From contig JADFAE010000022.1 in the NCBI GenBank assembly GCA_015665415.1, forward strand, positions 1-64,000: a DNA stretch of 64,000 nt, read 5' to 3'. A model generated the notes under the pieces. The model was not told the DNA's origin. It was given only the letters and a program-made list of their open reading frames with translations, and ran no database searches. A program made the translations under genes and the position numbers. Source of the stretch: Roseobacter sp. GTDB taxonomy: Bacteria; Pseudomonadota; Alphaproteobacteria; Rhodobacterales; Rhodobacteraceae. Below are positions 8,960 through 16,889 of this stretch, in pieces. Position 1 is the first letter of the stretch, and the number at the start of each line of letters is the position of its first letter.

Positions 8960-9050
8960 GCGAGGGGCTCCCGCGCGGGGCGGGTTGTTTTGGAAAAACC
9001 CCCTCCCCCCTTGGGCCGGGCGCCGCGCGAATGCGCGGCGCCCGGCCCAA
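8960..9050. repeat. Dispersed intergenic palindromic element (GGGGCTCCCGCG family) with strong hairpin
   Basis: Five bases after the hydrolase stop begins GCGAGGGGCTCCCGCG (8960-8975). A perfect 18-bp stem follows, with arms at 9011-9028 and 9033-9050 starting TTGGGCCGGGCGCCGCGC and a GAAT loop. Related copies lie at 32573-32640, 40797-40880 and 54576-54620, always just past the end of a gene. There is no T-tract, so it may act as an mRNA 3'-end stabiliser or a factor-dependent terminator rather than a simple intrinsic one. Confidence 0.65.
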
Positions 9051-9217
9051 ACCCGCAGAGGTTTGTCCAGCTTGGCTGGCAAGGCCTCGGGGTGCGGGAG
9101 AGGCTGCTTGGCTGGTCGAAATTGCTGTGTCGGATTGGGGGCTGGCATTGGTTGTCTTGTCTTGGGCGCTTGCCTATTGTGGCGACATTCAGGAGTGAAC
9201 AAGCAGTCGGCAGGATA

Positions 9218-9868
9218 ATGGCAGGTCAAACCGAGCAGGTCTTCAATGCAATTCTTGGCGATATCGAGACCGGGCGTCTGACCCCGGGCGGGGCTTTGGA
9301 TGAGGCTGAGCTGGCGGCGCGCCACCAGGTGTCTCGCACGCCGGTGCGCGAGGCCTTTATCCAGCTGGAAGCCATTGGCCTGATCAGACGCCTGCCCCGC
9401 AAGGGGGCGGTTTTATTTAAGCCGACGTTAGAGGAATTTCTGGCGATTCTTGAGGTCCACGCCAAGCTGGAAGGGCAGGCGGCGGGGCTGGCGGCGCGAC
9501 GGATGTCAGCCGCGCAGGCCAAGGATCTGGAGGCGGCGGTGCGCGCCTGCGAGGCCCATGCCAGCGAGAAAGGTGATACCGGCCCGGAGACCTATTACCG
9601 GCTGAACATGAGGTTTCATGAAACGGTGGCGCTGGCCTCCGGCAATCCGTTTCTGGTGGAGATGATCAAGACCAACGCGCGCAAGCTGATGGCCTATTAC
9701 CGTGCCCGCTACCGCTACCCGGGCTCGATCGCTCAATCGGCCCGAGAGCACCGCGAAATTGCCGCTTTGATCAGCGCCCATGATCGCGCAGCGGCTGAAG
9801 CCGCGATGCAGCGCCACGTGCAGTTTGATCAGGTAACGGTGATGGACCTGCTGGCGGCGCTGGACTGA
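9218..9868 (+). CDS. GntR family transcriptional regulator (FadR/FCD subfamily)
   Basis: A 216-residue regulator. The winged helix spans about residues 5-70 (LDEAELAARHQVSRTPVREAFIQLEAIGLI, the GntR recognition signature). A helical FCD ligand-binding domain follows, with the metal/ligand-type residues in NMRFHETVALASGNPF and EHREIAALISAHD. The start was set at the ATG at 9218 because the frame upstream reads through the hairpin repeat and looks non-coding. It lies upstream of the amidotransferase and P450 genes, so it may control that island; the hydrolase upstream is the alternative target. FCD-type GntR proteins usually respond to small organic acids or amines. Confidence 0.85.
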   Translation: MAGQTEQVFNAILGDIETGRLTPGGALDEAELAARHQVSRTPVREAFIQLEAIGLIRRLPRKGAVLFKPTLEEFLAILEVHAKLEGQAAGLAARRMSAAQAKDLEAAVRACEAHASEKGDTGPETYYRLNMRFHETVALASGNPFLVEMIKTNARKLMAYYRARYRYPGSIAQSAREHREIAALISAHDRAAAEAAMQRHVQFDQVTVMDLLAALD

Positions 9869-9917
9869 TGCGCTTTGGAGCGTTTGGGTAGGGAGTGTTG
9901 GGGCCCTTTGGGCCCCT

Positions 9918-9950
9918 GCCTCCGGCGGGGATATTTTGAGCCAAATGAAA
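9918..9950 (+). repeat. Dispersed 33-base repeat, copy 1 (GCCTCCGGCGG family)
   Basis: The first of three copies of a 33-base sequence beginning GCCTCCGGCGGGGATATTTT and ending with a CCAAATGAA-like motif. The others are at 22422-22454 (plus) and 62074-62106 (minus). This one follows GGGCCCTTTGGGCCC, itself a palindrome, in the convergent gap after the GntR gene. It contains the short palindrome CCTCCGGCGG and resembles an abundant intergenic repeat of roseobacter genomes. Confidence 0.6.
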
Positions 9951-10082
9951 AAGGGCGCTCTCCATCAGCTCTTTTCTGTGGCTTGGGGGTGGTTTCGGGG
10001 CTGCTTTAAAAAATCCGCGTGGGCATGGGGGGGCCCGGGTCGCGATATGGGGTCTGCTTTCTTGAACGGGCTGGCCGGTGGC

Positions 10083-10787
10083 TCAACTGGCCTGTTCAAA
10101 AAAACGGGCGAGGCTGTCGCTGAACGGCTTTTGGTCGGAAGTGTTTTGCAGGCTGCTCAGCGCCTGGGCGTGCAGGTCCGGACCCAGGGTGTCGCGCATC
10201 TCCTCGGTCAGGGCGGTGATGAAACCCTGGCTCATCTCCGGGTGATGCTGGCTGGTCCAGATGTGATTGCCGATGTGAAATCCAGCATTCAACCCTGTGC
10301 TTCTGGCTGTTTCCACGGCCCGCGCTGGCAGCTGAGACACATGTTCGCAGTGAGAGCCGTATAGGGCAACTTGAGGCGGCAGGTCGGCGGTCCAGGAGGG
10401 GCGTGCGGCCATCTGGTTGTCGATCAGCCCATGCGCCCAGCCGTCTGGATTACGGTCAATTTCCCCGCCGAGGGCCAGGGCGATGGCCTGATGGCCAAAG
10501 CAGGCTCCAAACAGCGGCACCTGGGCATGATCCATGAACCGGATGAGATCCACAAGCCGAGGGATCCAGGGCAAGTCGCTGCGCGTTGAGGCCGGGCTGC
10601 CGGTGATCAGGGCACCGTCGAAACGCTGGATGTCGGTGGGAAACTCTCCCTCGTGCACCTCAAACACCGTGAGCTGCCAGTCCGGGCGGGACAATTGGAT
10701 CAGATCGGTGAATTTTTTGCCGTCCTTTGGGTGCTGATCAGCAAAGGGGCTGTTGTCCGTGTTGGTCACCAAAATTGCTAAGTGCAT
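10083..10787 (-). CDS. Class I glutamine amidotransferase (GMP synthase-like / gamma-glutamyl hydrolase-like)
   Basis: A 234-residue stand-alone class I GATase. The nucleophile elbow PLFGACFGHQAIALALGG places the catalytic Cys at about 96, and SQHHPEMS supplies the His and Glu (about 182 and 184), so the triad is complete. Its start is ATG 10787; a longer frame would run into the divergent P450 gene. No synthase domain is fused. In amine catabolic clusters such proteins (TdnT of aniline, PuuD-like of putrescine) work beside a glutamine synthetase-like ligase, either supplying or removing the glutamyl group. Sharing a 79-base promoter gap with the P450/GS-like/ferredoxin operon suggests that role here. 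Stated role is inference. Confidence 0.8.
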   Translation of the reverse strand: MHLAILVTNTDNSPFADQHPKDGKKFTDLIQLSRPDWQLTVFEVHEGEFPTDIQRFDGALITGSPASTRSDLPWIPRLVDLIRFMDHAQVPLFGACFGHQAIALALGGEIDRNPDGWAHGLIDNQMAARPSWTADLPPQVALYGSHCEHVSQLPARAVETARSTGLNAGFHIGNHIWTSQHHPEMSQGFITALTEEMRDTLGPDLHAQALSSLQNTSDQKPFSDSLARFFEQAS

Positions 10788-10866
10788 GCCGTTTCTCGAT
10801 ATTTTTTCATTTACATATTTATGATCTCTAATAATATACACAAAGCAAGCATTCGGGAAGCCCATT
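10788..10866. promoter_or_regulatory. AT-rich divergent promoter region between amidotransferase and P450
   Basis: This 79-base gap is strikingly AT-rich for a GC-rich genome (ATATTTTTTCATTTACATAT, then CTCTAATAATATAC). It separates two divergent start codons and so must carry both promoters. It is the natural place for an operator of the nearby GntR regulator, but no clear GntR palindrome was recognised. Confidence 0.5.
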
Positions 10867-12126
10867 ATGACCATTTGGACACCACAGGACGACGGCCATG
10901 CTGACCTCAGCAGCCATGACACATTTGCCCAGGGTGCACCGCATAACACCTTTGCCCGGCTCCGACGTGAGGATCCGATGCACTGGACTGAATATGCCGG
11001 TGGAGAGAACTTCTGGTCGGTGACCCGCTATGACGACATCACCCAGATGAACAAGAACACGGAGCTGTTCTCATCGGCGCGCGGCATCCGCATGGAAGAC
11101 CAGTCCTACGAGGAATATCTGGCGCGACGCACCTTTCAGGAAACCGACGCACCGGATCATTCCAAGGTACGGATGAAGCTGATGAAGGCCTTTTCCAAGA
11201 CCACCATGGCGCAATATGAGCAGGAGATCCGTGATATCTGCGGCGAAATTCTGGATCAGGCGCTGGCCAAGGGCACATTTGACGCCACCAAAGACATCGC
11301 CCGGCAATTGCCGATGCGGATGCTGGGGCGGGTTGTTGGCCTGCCGGAGGCGGATCTGCCCTGGCTGGTGGAAAAGGGCGATGCGCTGATTGCCAATACC
11401 GATCCGGATTTCACCGCCCATGTGATGGACAAGCTGGAAACGGATGAGTTCCGCATGATGCCCTTCAACTCCCCCGCCGGGGCAGAGCTTTATGTCTATG
11501 CCAAGGAACTGATGGAAGAAAAGGCGCGCAAGGGTGATACCTCTGGCGTGCTCAACATGATCCTGCAACCGGCCAAGGATGGCTCTACTATCACCGAGAC
11601 CGAGTTTCGAAATTTCTTTTGCCTGCTGGTGGCGGCGGGCAATGATACCACGCGCTATTCCATCGCGGCGGGCATTCAGGCGATGTGTCATCAGCCAGAG
11701 CTGCTGGCGCAGATGCAGGCAGGCGGTGCGGTTTGGGAGACGGCTGCGGATGAGATCATTCGTTGGGCCACTCCGGCGCTCTATTTCCGCCGGACCGCCA
11801 CCAGGGATGTCGAGATGCATGGCAAGCAGATCCGTGCCGGGGACAAGCTGTTGTATTGGTTCATCTCCGCCAATCGCGATGACAGCTATTTTGACGATCC
11901 CTTCCGGGTCAATCTGATGCGCAACCCCAACCGACATTTGTCGTTTGGGCAGTTTGGCCCCCATGTCTGCCTGGGCATGTGGTTGGCCCGCCTTGAGGTC
12001 ACGGTGTTGTTTCAGGAGCTGGCCAAACGCATCGGCCATATCGAGGCTGCTGGGCCGCATAAATTCCTGCGCTCGAACTTTGTCGGCGGCATCAAGGAAT
12101 TGCCGGTGCGGGTGGTGGCGGCCTGA
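10867..12126 (+). CDS. Cytochrome P450
   Basis: A 419-residue soluble bacterial P450. Visible signatures are the I-helix oxygen-activating motif AAGNDTTR near residues 256-263, the K-helix ExxR (EIIRW near 297), FRRTATRDVEMHGKQIRAGD, and the haem ligand loop FGQFGPHVCLGMWLAR with the thiolate Cys at about 368. It lacks a membrane anchor. It needs an electron-transfer chain, and a 2Fe-2S ferredoxin is encoded two genes downstream; no ferredoxin reductase is in the window. Together with the glutamine synthetase-like ligase and amidotransferase it probably hydroxylates an amine or its gamma-glutamyl amide. Regiochemistry and substrate cannot be read from the sequence. Confidence 0.9.
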   Translation: MTIWTPQDDGHADLSSHDTFAQGAPHNTFARLRREDPMHWTEYAGGENFWSVTRYDDITQMNKNTELFSSARGIRMEDQSYEEYLARRTFQETDAPDHSKVRMKLMKAFSKTTMAQYEQEIRDICGEILDQALAKGTFDATKDIARQLPMRMLGRVVGLPEADLPWLVEKGDALIANTDPDFTAHVMDKLETDEFRMMPFNSPAGAELYVYAKELMEEKARKGDTSGVLNMILQPAKDGSTITETEFRNFFCLLVAAGNDTTRYSIAAGIQAMCHQPELLAQMQAGGAVWETAADEIIRWATPALYFRRTATRDVEMHGKQIRAGDKLLYWFISANRDDSYFDDPFRVNLMRNPNRHLSFGQFGPHVCLGMWLARLEVTVLFQELAKRIGHIEAAGPHKFLRSNFVGGIKELPVRVVAA

Positions 12127-12235
12127 AGCGGGTGTCAGCTCGCAGGAAAGACTCCGCGAAAAACTCTAAATATGTTAATCAATAAGGCACGGGAAACGAT
12201 GCCACTGACGATCCATCAGGGAAGGACCATGAGCC

Positions 12236-13525
12236 ATGAAGACCCGATTGCGCGCGATGTTTTGCGACCACCTCAGCATCATGCGGGGAAAATACCTGCC
12301 GAACTCCAAGATTGGCGATGATGCGACACGGTTCTGTCGCTCGGTCTTTGGCACTCATTATGACCGTGATCTTCTGGATGCGCCGGGGTCTTTGGTCAAG
12401 CAAGGGTTGCCGGACATGGAGCTGCGTTGGCAGCATGACGATATCCGTGACAGCTGGCATGCCTCGACCAAGGTCGTGCTGGGTGATCTCTATGATGATG
12501 CAGGAGAGGCTTTGTCGCTTTGTCCGCGCGGGACACTCAAACGGGCGGTTTCGGCCTGGCAAAAACGCGGTCTCAGCCCCAAAGTTGGGATCGAGTTGGA
12601 AGCCTTTGCGATGCAAGCGGACGATCGCGGGCGGTTGATGCCCTATGATGCCCCTGGCGGCGTGGTCTATGGAACTGGCCCCTTTGCCGACCCACTGCGG
12701 TTCAACGACCGGATCTGGGCAATGGCGGATGAGATGGGGTTTTCCCTCGACATGATCACAGCGGAGTTTGACAGCCCGCAGTTTGAATACACGCTGACCT
12801 TTGACGATGCGGTGAAAGCCGTTGATGACATTGTGCTGTTTCGCCAGATGGCGCGCGAGATCGCGCTGGAATATGGCATCGTCCTCACCTTTATGCCCAA
12901 GCCGATTCCAGATGCGGGCGGATCAGGCATGCATATCAACTTTTCCTTTGTCGATGAGGCTGGGGGCAACGCGCTGTCGAGCGGCACACGGGGTGGGCCA
13001 GAGCACATGAATGACCTGGCGCGGGGCTGTCTGGCGGGGCTGTTGCATCACCACAAAGGTCTGGCCGGGCTGATTGCGCCGACGTCCAACAGCTATATGC
13101 GGCTGCAACCGGGGTCGTTGTCGGGCTATTGGCAGAACTGGGGCGGGGATCATCGCAATGTGACCACACGGATCAGTTCCGAAGGCGGGGCCAAGGCGCG
13201 GCTGGAACACCGGATGGCGGATGCCTCCTCCAACCCTTACACGGCGGTAGCGGCGGTGCTGCAGGCGTCCTTGTTGGGGGTCGAGAAAGGGTATCAGCTG
13301 CCTGCGATGGAAACCGGGGATGGCTTTGATCGCACTGATGCGCGCGAAGGCACCGCGATTGATCTGAAGGGGGCGGTTGCTGACTTGGAGCGCGACACGG
13401 TTCTGTCAGAGGCCGTAGGCCGCGAGTTGGTGGCCAACCACGTCTTCATGAAGCGCAAGGAAGTTCGCAAGACCCGCGATCTGGAAGGGGACGGCATGCG
13501 CGATTTCTACGTGCATTTCGTCTGA
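12236..13525 (+). CDS. Glutamine synthetase-like gamma-glutamyl-amine ligase
   Basis: A 429-residue member of the glutamine synthetase superfamily, shorter than assimilatory GlnA (about 470). It has catalytic-domain signatures (KVGIELEAFAM for metal/ATP; GSGMHINFSF; then APTSNSYMRLQPGS and an arginine-rich RLEHRMADASSNPYTAVAA segment). Such divergent enzymes join glutamate to amines (PuuA for putrescine, IpuC for isopropylamine, TdnQ for aniline). ATG 12236 is preceded by AAGGA. An earlier ATG at 12229 is in another frame and stops after about 30 codons. It sits between the P450 and the ferredoxin, so a gamma-glutamylated amine is the likely intermediate of this operon. The amine is unknown. 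Confidence 0.8.
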   Translation: MKTRLRAMFCDHLSIMRGKYLPNSKIGDDATRFCRSVFGTHYDRDLLDAPGSLVKQGLPDMELRWQHDDIRDSWHASTKVVLGDLYDDAGEALSLCPRGTLKRAVSAWQKRGLSPKVGIELEAFAMQADDRGRLMPYDAPGGVVYGTGPFADPLRFNDRIWAMADEMGFSLDMITAEFDSPQFEYTLTFDDAVKAVDDIVLFRQMAREIALEYGIVLTFMPKPIPDAGGSGMHINFSFVDEAGGNALSSGTRGGPEHMNDLARGCLAGLLHHHKGLAGLIAPTSNSYMRLQPGSLSGYWQNWGGDHRNVTTRISSEGGAKARLEHRMADASSNPYTAVAAVLQASLLGVEKGYQLPAMETGDGFDRTDAREGTAIDLKGAVADLERDTVLSEAVGRELVANHVFMKRKEVRKTRDLEGDGMRDFYVHFV

Positions 13526-13547
13526 AGCGACCAAAAGGGAAAGACCA

Positions 13548-13859
13548 ATGAAAGTAACCTGGAACCTGCCGGGCGGCGAAGCCGTCACGGCCCAAGTAGA
13601 CTATGGCCAAAATCTGATGGAGGCGGCGCAGGCACAATCGGTGCCCGGCATCATTGGCGACTGCGGCGGCAGCCTGGCCTGTGCCACTTGCCATGTCCAT
13701 GTTGCGACAGATTGGCGGCAGGCCTGCGGCGCGCCTGGCGAATTTGAAGACGCCATGCTGGACATGGTTGATGATCGCCAGGACGGCAGCCGGTTGAGCT
13801 GTCAGATCGAAGCCGCACCCGCTTTGGACGGGCTGGTTCTGACCGTTCCGGAAAGCTGA
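13548..13859 (+). CDS. 2Fe-2S ferredoxin (adrenodoxin/putidaredoxin type)
   Basis: A 103-residue ferredoxin with the vertebrate-type/ISC cluster spacing. The ligands are Cys39, Cys45 and Cys48 in DCGGSLACATCHV and Cys85 in RLSCQI, with one further Cys at 60. This class donates electrons to class I bacterial P450s. Its position 22 bases after the GS-like gene and in the same operon as the P450 makes it the probable P450 redox partner. A ferredoxin reductase must come from elsewhere in the genome. Confidence 0.9.
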   Translation: MKVTWNLPGGEAVTAQVDYGQNLMEAAQAQSVPGIIGDCGGSLACATCHVHVATDWRQACGAPGEFEDAMLDMVDDRQDGSRLSCQIEAAPALDGLVLTVPES

Positions 13860-13973
13860 AGGCGCGTCACGTCCCGGGTGAGGGGCGGGGCTGGGATCCT
13901 CTGGATCTGTTTCGGCGACGGTTTTTTGGGGGGCGTCAGCATTGTCTGGCTGCTTCTGCCCGGGCTTTGGGTC

Positions 13974-14876
13974 TTAGGCGAAGGCGATCACGGCGGTTCC
14001 GCTCACCGCTAGTATGGCTCCAAGAAGTGCAGGTGGTCTTGGGATGCTGCCCTCTTTCAAATAGAGAATGGGCAGCACCAATACCGGTGACAAGGATCCC
14101 AGGACTGCCGCCACACCGGCGTCGAAATTGGCAAAAGCATAGAGCAGCAGCGACGAGGATAGGCCGTAGCCGATAACCCCGGGCAAAACGGTGCGTCCCA
14201 GCAATTGCGGTGTAACAGCGCATTTTCCCTGCAGGGCTTTTGCTGGCCAGAGCGCGACGAGAGAGATCAGAAAGGCTGCGCCCAGCAAGCGTATAGCCGA
14301 AGCGGCCAGGGGTTCGGTTCCTGCCTGCATGGCGGGTTTCATGATCAGAAAGCCCAGACCCTGGCAGGCGGTTGCGGTAAATCCAAGCAATAGAATCGCA
14401 GCAAGGGATCCGCTGCGGGCCTCGCTTGGGCTGTCTTTCGGGCGATCAAAGAAAATGGCCAGCGCAATTCCGGCGAGGGTGATTGCGCCTCCAATTGCCT
14501 CTGCGACAGCTGGGGTTTCCTGCAACCAGACAAAGGCCATAAGCGCAACCAGTGGCGCTTTGAGGGCCAGCAAAAGCTCGGTGAGCCGTGGCCCTGCACG
14601 GCGCAGGCATTCGATCATGGTAAGGTTTCCCACAGCGATGCCAAGCGTGATGCTGGTGAGATATGCGGGCCAGTGACCCCATTGGATGCTGGGCCAATAG
14701 CCGAAGAGACTGCAGATCAGCGACAGCAAAGCCGCACAGGCGATCAGTTGGATGCGGGTGAACTCAAAGGCCCCCAATTTGCGGGCGGGGGTCTGGGCCA
14801 GAACAATACCAGTGGCCCAGCCCAGGGAGGCTCCCAGAGATGCAAGGGCGGGAAGAATGAGCATGGAACACCTCAA
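13974..14876 (-). CDS. EamA/DMT family transporter
   Basis: A 300-residue integral membrane protein with about ten hydrophobic helices in two EamA repeats (the first from residue 5 to 135, the second from about 150 to 290), as in drug/metabolite exporters. GASLGWATGIVLAQTPARKL at the N-terminus and VAAVLGSLSPVLVLPILYL near the C-terminus are typical. It is divergent from an HxlR-type regulator and shares with it a gap containing GCTAC/GTAGC half-sites, so export of a toxic or waste compound under that regulator is likely. It ends 115 bases from the ferredoxin gene, convergent with it. The substrate is unknown. Confidence 0.85.
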   Translation of the reverse strand: MRCSMLILPALASLGASLGWATGIVLAQTPARKLGAFEFTRIQLIACAALLSLICSLFGYWPSIQWGHWPAYLTSITLGIAVGNLTMIECLRRAGPRLTELLLALKAPLVALMAFVWLQETPAVAEAIGGAITLAGIALAIFFDRPKDSPSEARSGSLAAILLLGFTATACQGLGFLIMKPAMQAGTEPLAASAIRLLGAAFLISLVALWPAKALQGKCAVTPQLLGRTVLPGVIGYGLSSSLLLYAFANFDAGVAAVLGSLSPVLVLPILYLKEGSIPRPPALLGAILAVSGTAVIAFA

Positions 14877-14883
14877 AGAAAAT

Positions 14884-14913
14884 GCTACTGTTAGTGTAGC
14901 GATAGAGTGCTAC
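14884..14913. promoter_or_regulatory. Three GCTAC/GTAGC half-sites, candidate HxlR operator
   Basis: GCTAC (14884-14888), GTAGC (14896-14900) and GCTAC (14909-14913) alternate in orientation with 7- and 8-base spacers between the divergent EamA and HxlR starts. This is a plausible site for one or two regulator dimers. Seen directly; protein assignment is inferred from location. Confidence 0.5.
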
Positions 14914-14936
14914 GCAAAGGATAGCAAGGGGTGTAA

Positions 14937-15302
14937 ATGTCACAAATTCCAAAGCCGGGCTTGCCGGTGCGCGGCTCCCAAAGCGGCAAACCGATCATGG
15001 CGCTGTTTGATTTGCTGGGGCGGAGCTGGGCCCTAGGGGTGATCTGGCAGCTGTCAGACGTGGGCACGCAGGGCGGATTGACCTTTCGCGCCCTGCAGGA
15101 GCGTTGCGAGGGGGTCTCGCCGACGGTGTTGAACAAGCGGTTGAAGGAGCTGAGCGCCTGCAATGTGGTCGAGCGCGGGGCTGCGGGATATCAGCTCAGC
15201 GAAACGGGGCAGGCGTTGTTTGATCTGTTGCAGCCCTTCGGGTCTTGGTCAGAGGTCTGGGCTGCCGGTCTGTCTGCGGGCCTGTCTGAGGATGGGAAAT
15301 AA
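14937..15302 (+). CDS. HxlR family winged-helix transcriptional regulator
   Basis: A 121-residue single-domain regulator. The winged helix covers residues 20-95 (GKPIMALFDLLGRSWALGVIW, LTFRALQERCEGVSPTVLNKRL, then GYQLSETGQALFDLL), the HxlR/MarR-like pattern. It lacks the cysteine just before the core that redox-sensing HxlR members use, so control by ligand binding is more likely. Divergent from the EamA transporter over a 60-base gap with repeated half-sites, it probably regulates that exporter and itself. Confidence 0.82.
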   Translation: MSQIPKPGLPVRGSQSGKPIMALFDLLGRSWALGVIWQLSDVGTQGGLTFRALQERCEGVSPTVLNKRLKELSACNVVERGAAGYQLSETGQALFDLLQPFGSWSEVWAAGLSAGLSEDGK

Positions 15303-15377
15303 AGCGCGGCACAGAGAGTTCTGCGGCTCAGTTGAGACAGGCGGTGCCGCGCCGCGTCAGCGGCGCTACGAGAGGCA

Positions 15378-15407
15378 GCGGGCCCGAAGCAAATGCTTCG
15401 AGCCCGC
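15378..15407. terminator. Strong hairpin between convergent genes
   Basis: In the 170-base gap between convergent HxlR and aminotransferase genes lies a 30-nt hairpin. Outer stem GCGGGC/GCCCGC and inner stem CGAAGCA/TGCTTCG are separated by one C-A mismatch, with a two-base AA loop. No T-tract follows on either strand, so it may be a bidirectional factor-assisted terminator. Confidence 0.45.
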
Positions 15408-15472
15408 CATGGTATTTGGTGGCATCCACCCGGCAGAGGGCCGGGCGGATGCGGTAGCGCCTGTGGCGGGCC

Positions 15473-16828
15473 TCAGCTTGCAGCCGCGAGGCCTGCGTCC
15501 AGGGCGGAGAGAATGCCGGTCACATCTTCGCCAGTCAGCACCAACGGGGGCGACAGGATGATATTAGGGCCGGAGACCCGCACCATGGCGCCATCCTGAT
15601 AGGCGACCTCTTGGATTTTGCCTGCCGTTTTCTTGTCGATGGGGGTTTTGTTGTCGCGATCCGAGACCAGCTCTATGGCACACATCAAGCCATGGCCGCC
15701 ACGTACGTCTCCAATCACGGCGTGTTTCTCTTGCAGGGCGAGCAGGCCCTGATGCAGCTCGGCGCCGCGCAGAGCAGCGTTTTTGGGCACGTCGAGGCGC
15801 TTGGTTTCTTCCAGGCATGCCAGCGCTGCGGCGGCCCCAACGGGATGGCCCGAGTAGGTATAGCCATGGCCGATGGCGGCGCGACCGGTCTGATCCTGCT
15901 CGAAGATCTCGGCCACCTGTTCGCCGATCATCACCGCGCCAAAGGGGAAATATCCATTGGTGATGGCTTTGGCGGTGCACATGAAATCGGGCTTCACTCC
16001 CCAGTGACGTGAACCGGACCAGGATCCGGTGCGGCCAAAGGCGGTGATCACCTCGTCGGCGATCAGCAAAATACCGTGTTTGTCGCAGATCGCGCGCACG
16101 CCGGGCATAAAGCTCTCATGTGGGGGGATGACGCCACCGGCCCCCAGGATCGGCTCCATGATAAAGGCGGCGATGGTGCCCCCACCTTGAAAGGCGATCT
16201 CATCCTCCAGCGCCTGCAGGCAGAGCTGCGCCAGTCGCGCCGGGTCGCTTTCGTTGAAGGGATTGCGATAGGTATAGGGGGCCGGGATGTGATGGCAGCC
16301 GGGCAGCAGGGGTTCATACTGGGTGCGGAAATTGGCATTGCCATTGACCGAAGCGCCGCCCATGTGAGTGCCGTGATAGCCTTTTTTCAGGCTGAGGAAC
16401 TTGGTCCGCCCGGCCTCGCCACGTATCTTGTGATATTGCCGCGCCAGCCGCAGTGCTGTCTCTACCGAATCAGAACCACCAGAGGTGAAAAAGGAACGGG
16501 TCAGCCCATCGGGGGCAAAGAAATCACGCAGCTCTTCGGCCAGCTGGATCACCTGGTCGTTGCTGGTGCCGCGAAAGGTTGAATAATAGGGCAACACATC
16601 CAGCTGCGCGGCAATCGCATCCTTTACCGGCTGGCAGGAAAACCCAAGGTTGACGTTCCACAACCCGCCAACGGCATCGATGACTTCATGGCCGTCGATA
16701 TCGCGGATTCGCACGCCGCTGGCCCCGGTGATGATAGCAGGCGGGTTGGCCAGGCTGTCGGCTGGATGCGTCATCGGGTGCCACATGGACTTGGCATTGT
16801 GTTCCTTGAGGAAATTGGAATCTTTCAT
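15473..16828 (-). CDS. Class III aminotransferase (omega-amino acid--pyruvate type)
   Basis: A 451-residue PLP enzyme of fold type I, subgroup II. It has the cofactor phosphate loop TSGGSDSVETALRLARQYH (about 116-134), the PLP-pyridine Asp in LLIADEVITAFGRTG (about 258) and the Schiff-base lysine in CTAKAITNGYFPFG (about Lys287). It would move an amino group from a terminal amine or omega-amino acid to pyruvate or 2-oxoglutarate and release an aldehyde. The ATG at 16828 follows AGGAGT at good spacing, which fixes the start. The neighbouring IclR regulator and the aldehyde dehydrogenase of the Tct operon suggest a linked amine-to-acid route. The specific amine (beta-alanine, GABA, taurine, diamine) is undecided. 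Confidence 0.85.
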   Translation of the reverse strand: MKDSNFLKEHNAKSMWHPMTHPADSLANPPAIITGASGVRIRDIDGHEVIDAVGGLWNVNLGFSCQPVKDAIAAQLDVLPYYSTFRGTSNDQVIQLAEELRDFFAPDGLTRSFFTSGGSDSVETALRLARQYHKIRGEAGRTKFLSLKKGYHGTHMGGASVNGNANFRTQYEPLLPGCHHIPAPYTYRNPFNESDPARLAQLCLQALEDEIAFQGGGTIAAFIMEPILGAGGVIPPHESFMPGVRAICDKHGILLIADEVITAFGRTGSWSGSRHWGVKPDFMCTAKAITNGYFPFGAVMIGEQVAEIFEQDQTGRAAIGHGYTYSGHPVGAAAALACLEETKRLDVPKNAALRGAELHQGLLALQEKHAVIGDVRGGHGLMCAIELVSDRDNKTPIDKKTAGKIQEVAYQDGAMVRVSGPNIILSPPLVLTGEDVTGILSALDAGLAAAS

Positions 16829-16889
16829 CACTTGAACTCCTGAGCAGGCCCGGACTGGGGCCAATGTGTCTTGTTGAGGGATAACTGCG

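Noticed and set aside
8990-9217. 76-residue N-terminal extension of the GntR regulator
   Set aside because: It reads through the 18-bp hairpin repeat, is Gly/Arg/Pro-rich and precedes a normal GntR start; ATG 9218 gives the usual length.
12229-12321. Short frame starting at ATG 12229 next to the GS-like gene
   Set aside because: It stops after about 30 codons and overlaps the GS-like gene, whose own ATG 12236 gives conserved family sequence at once.
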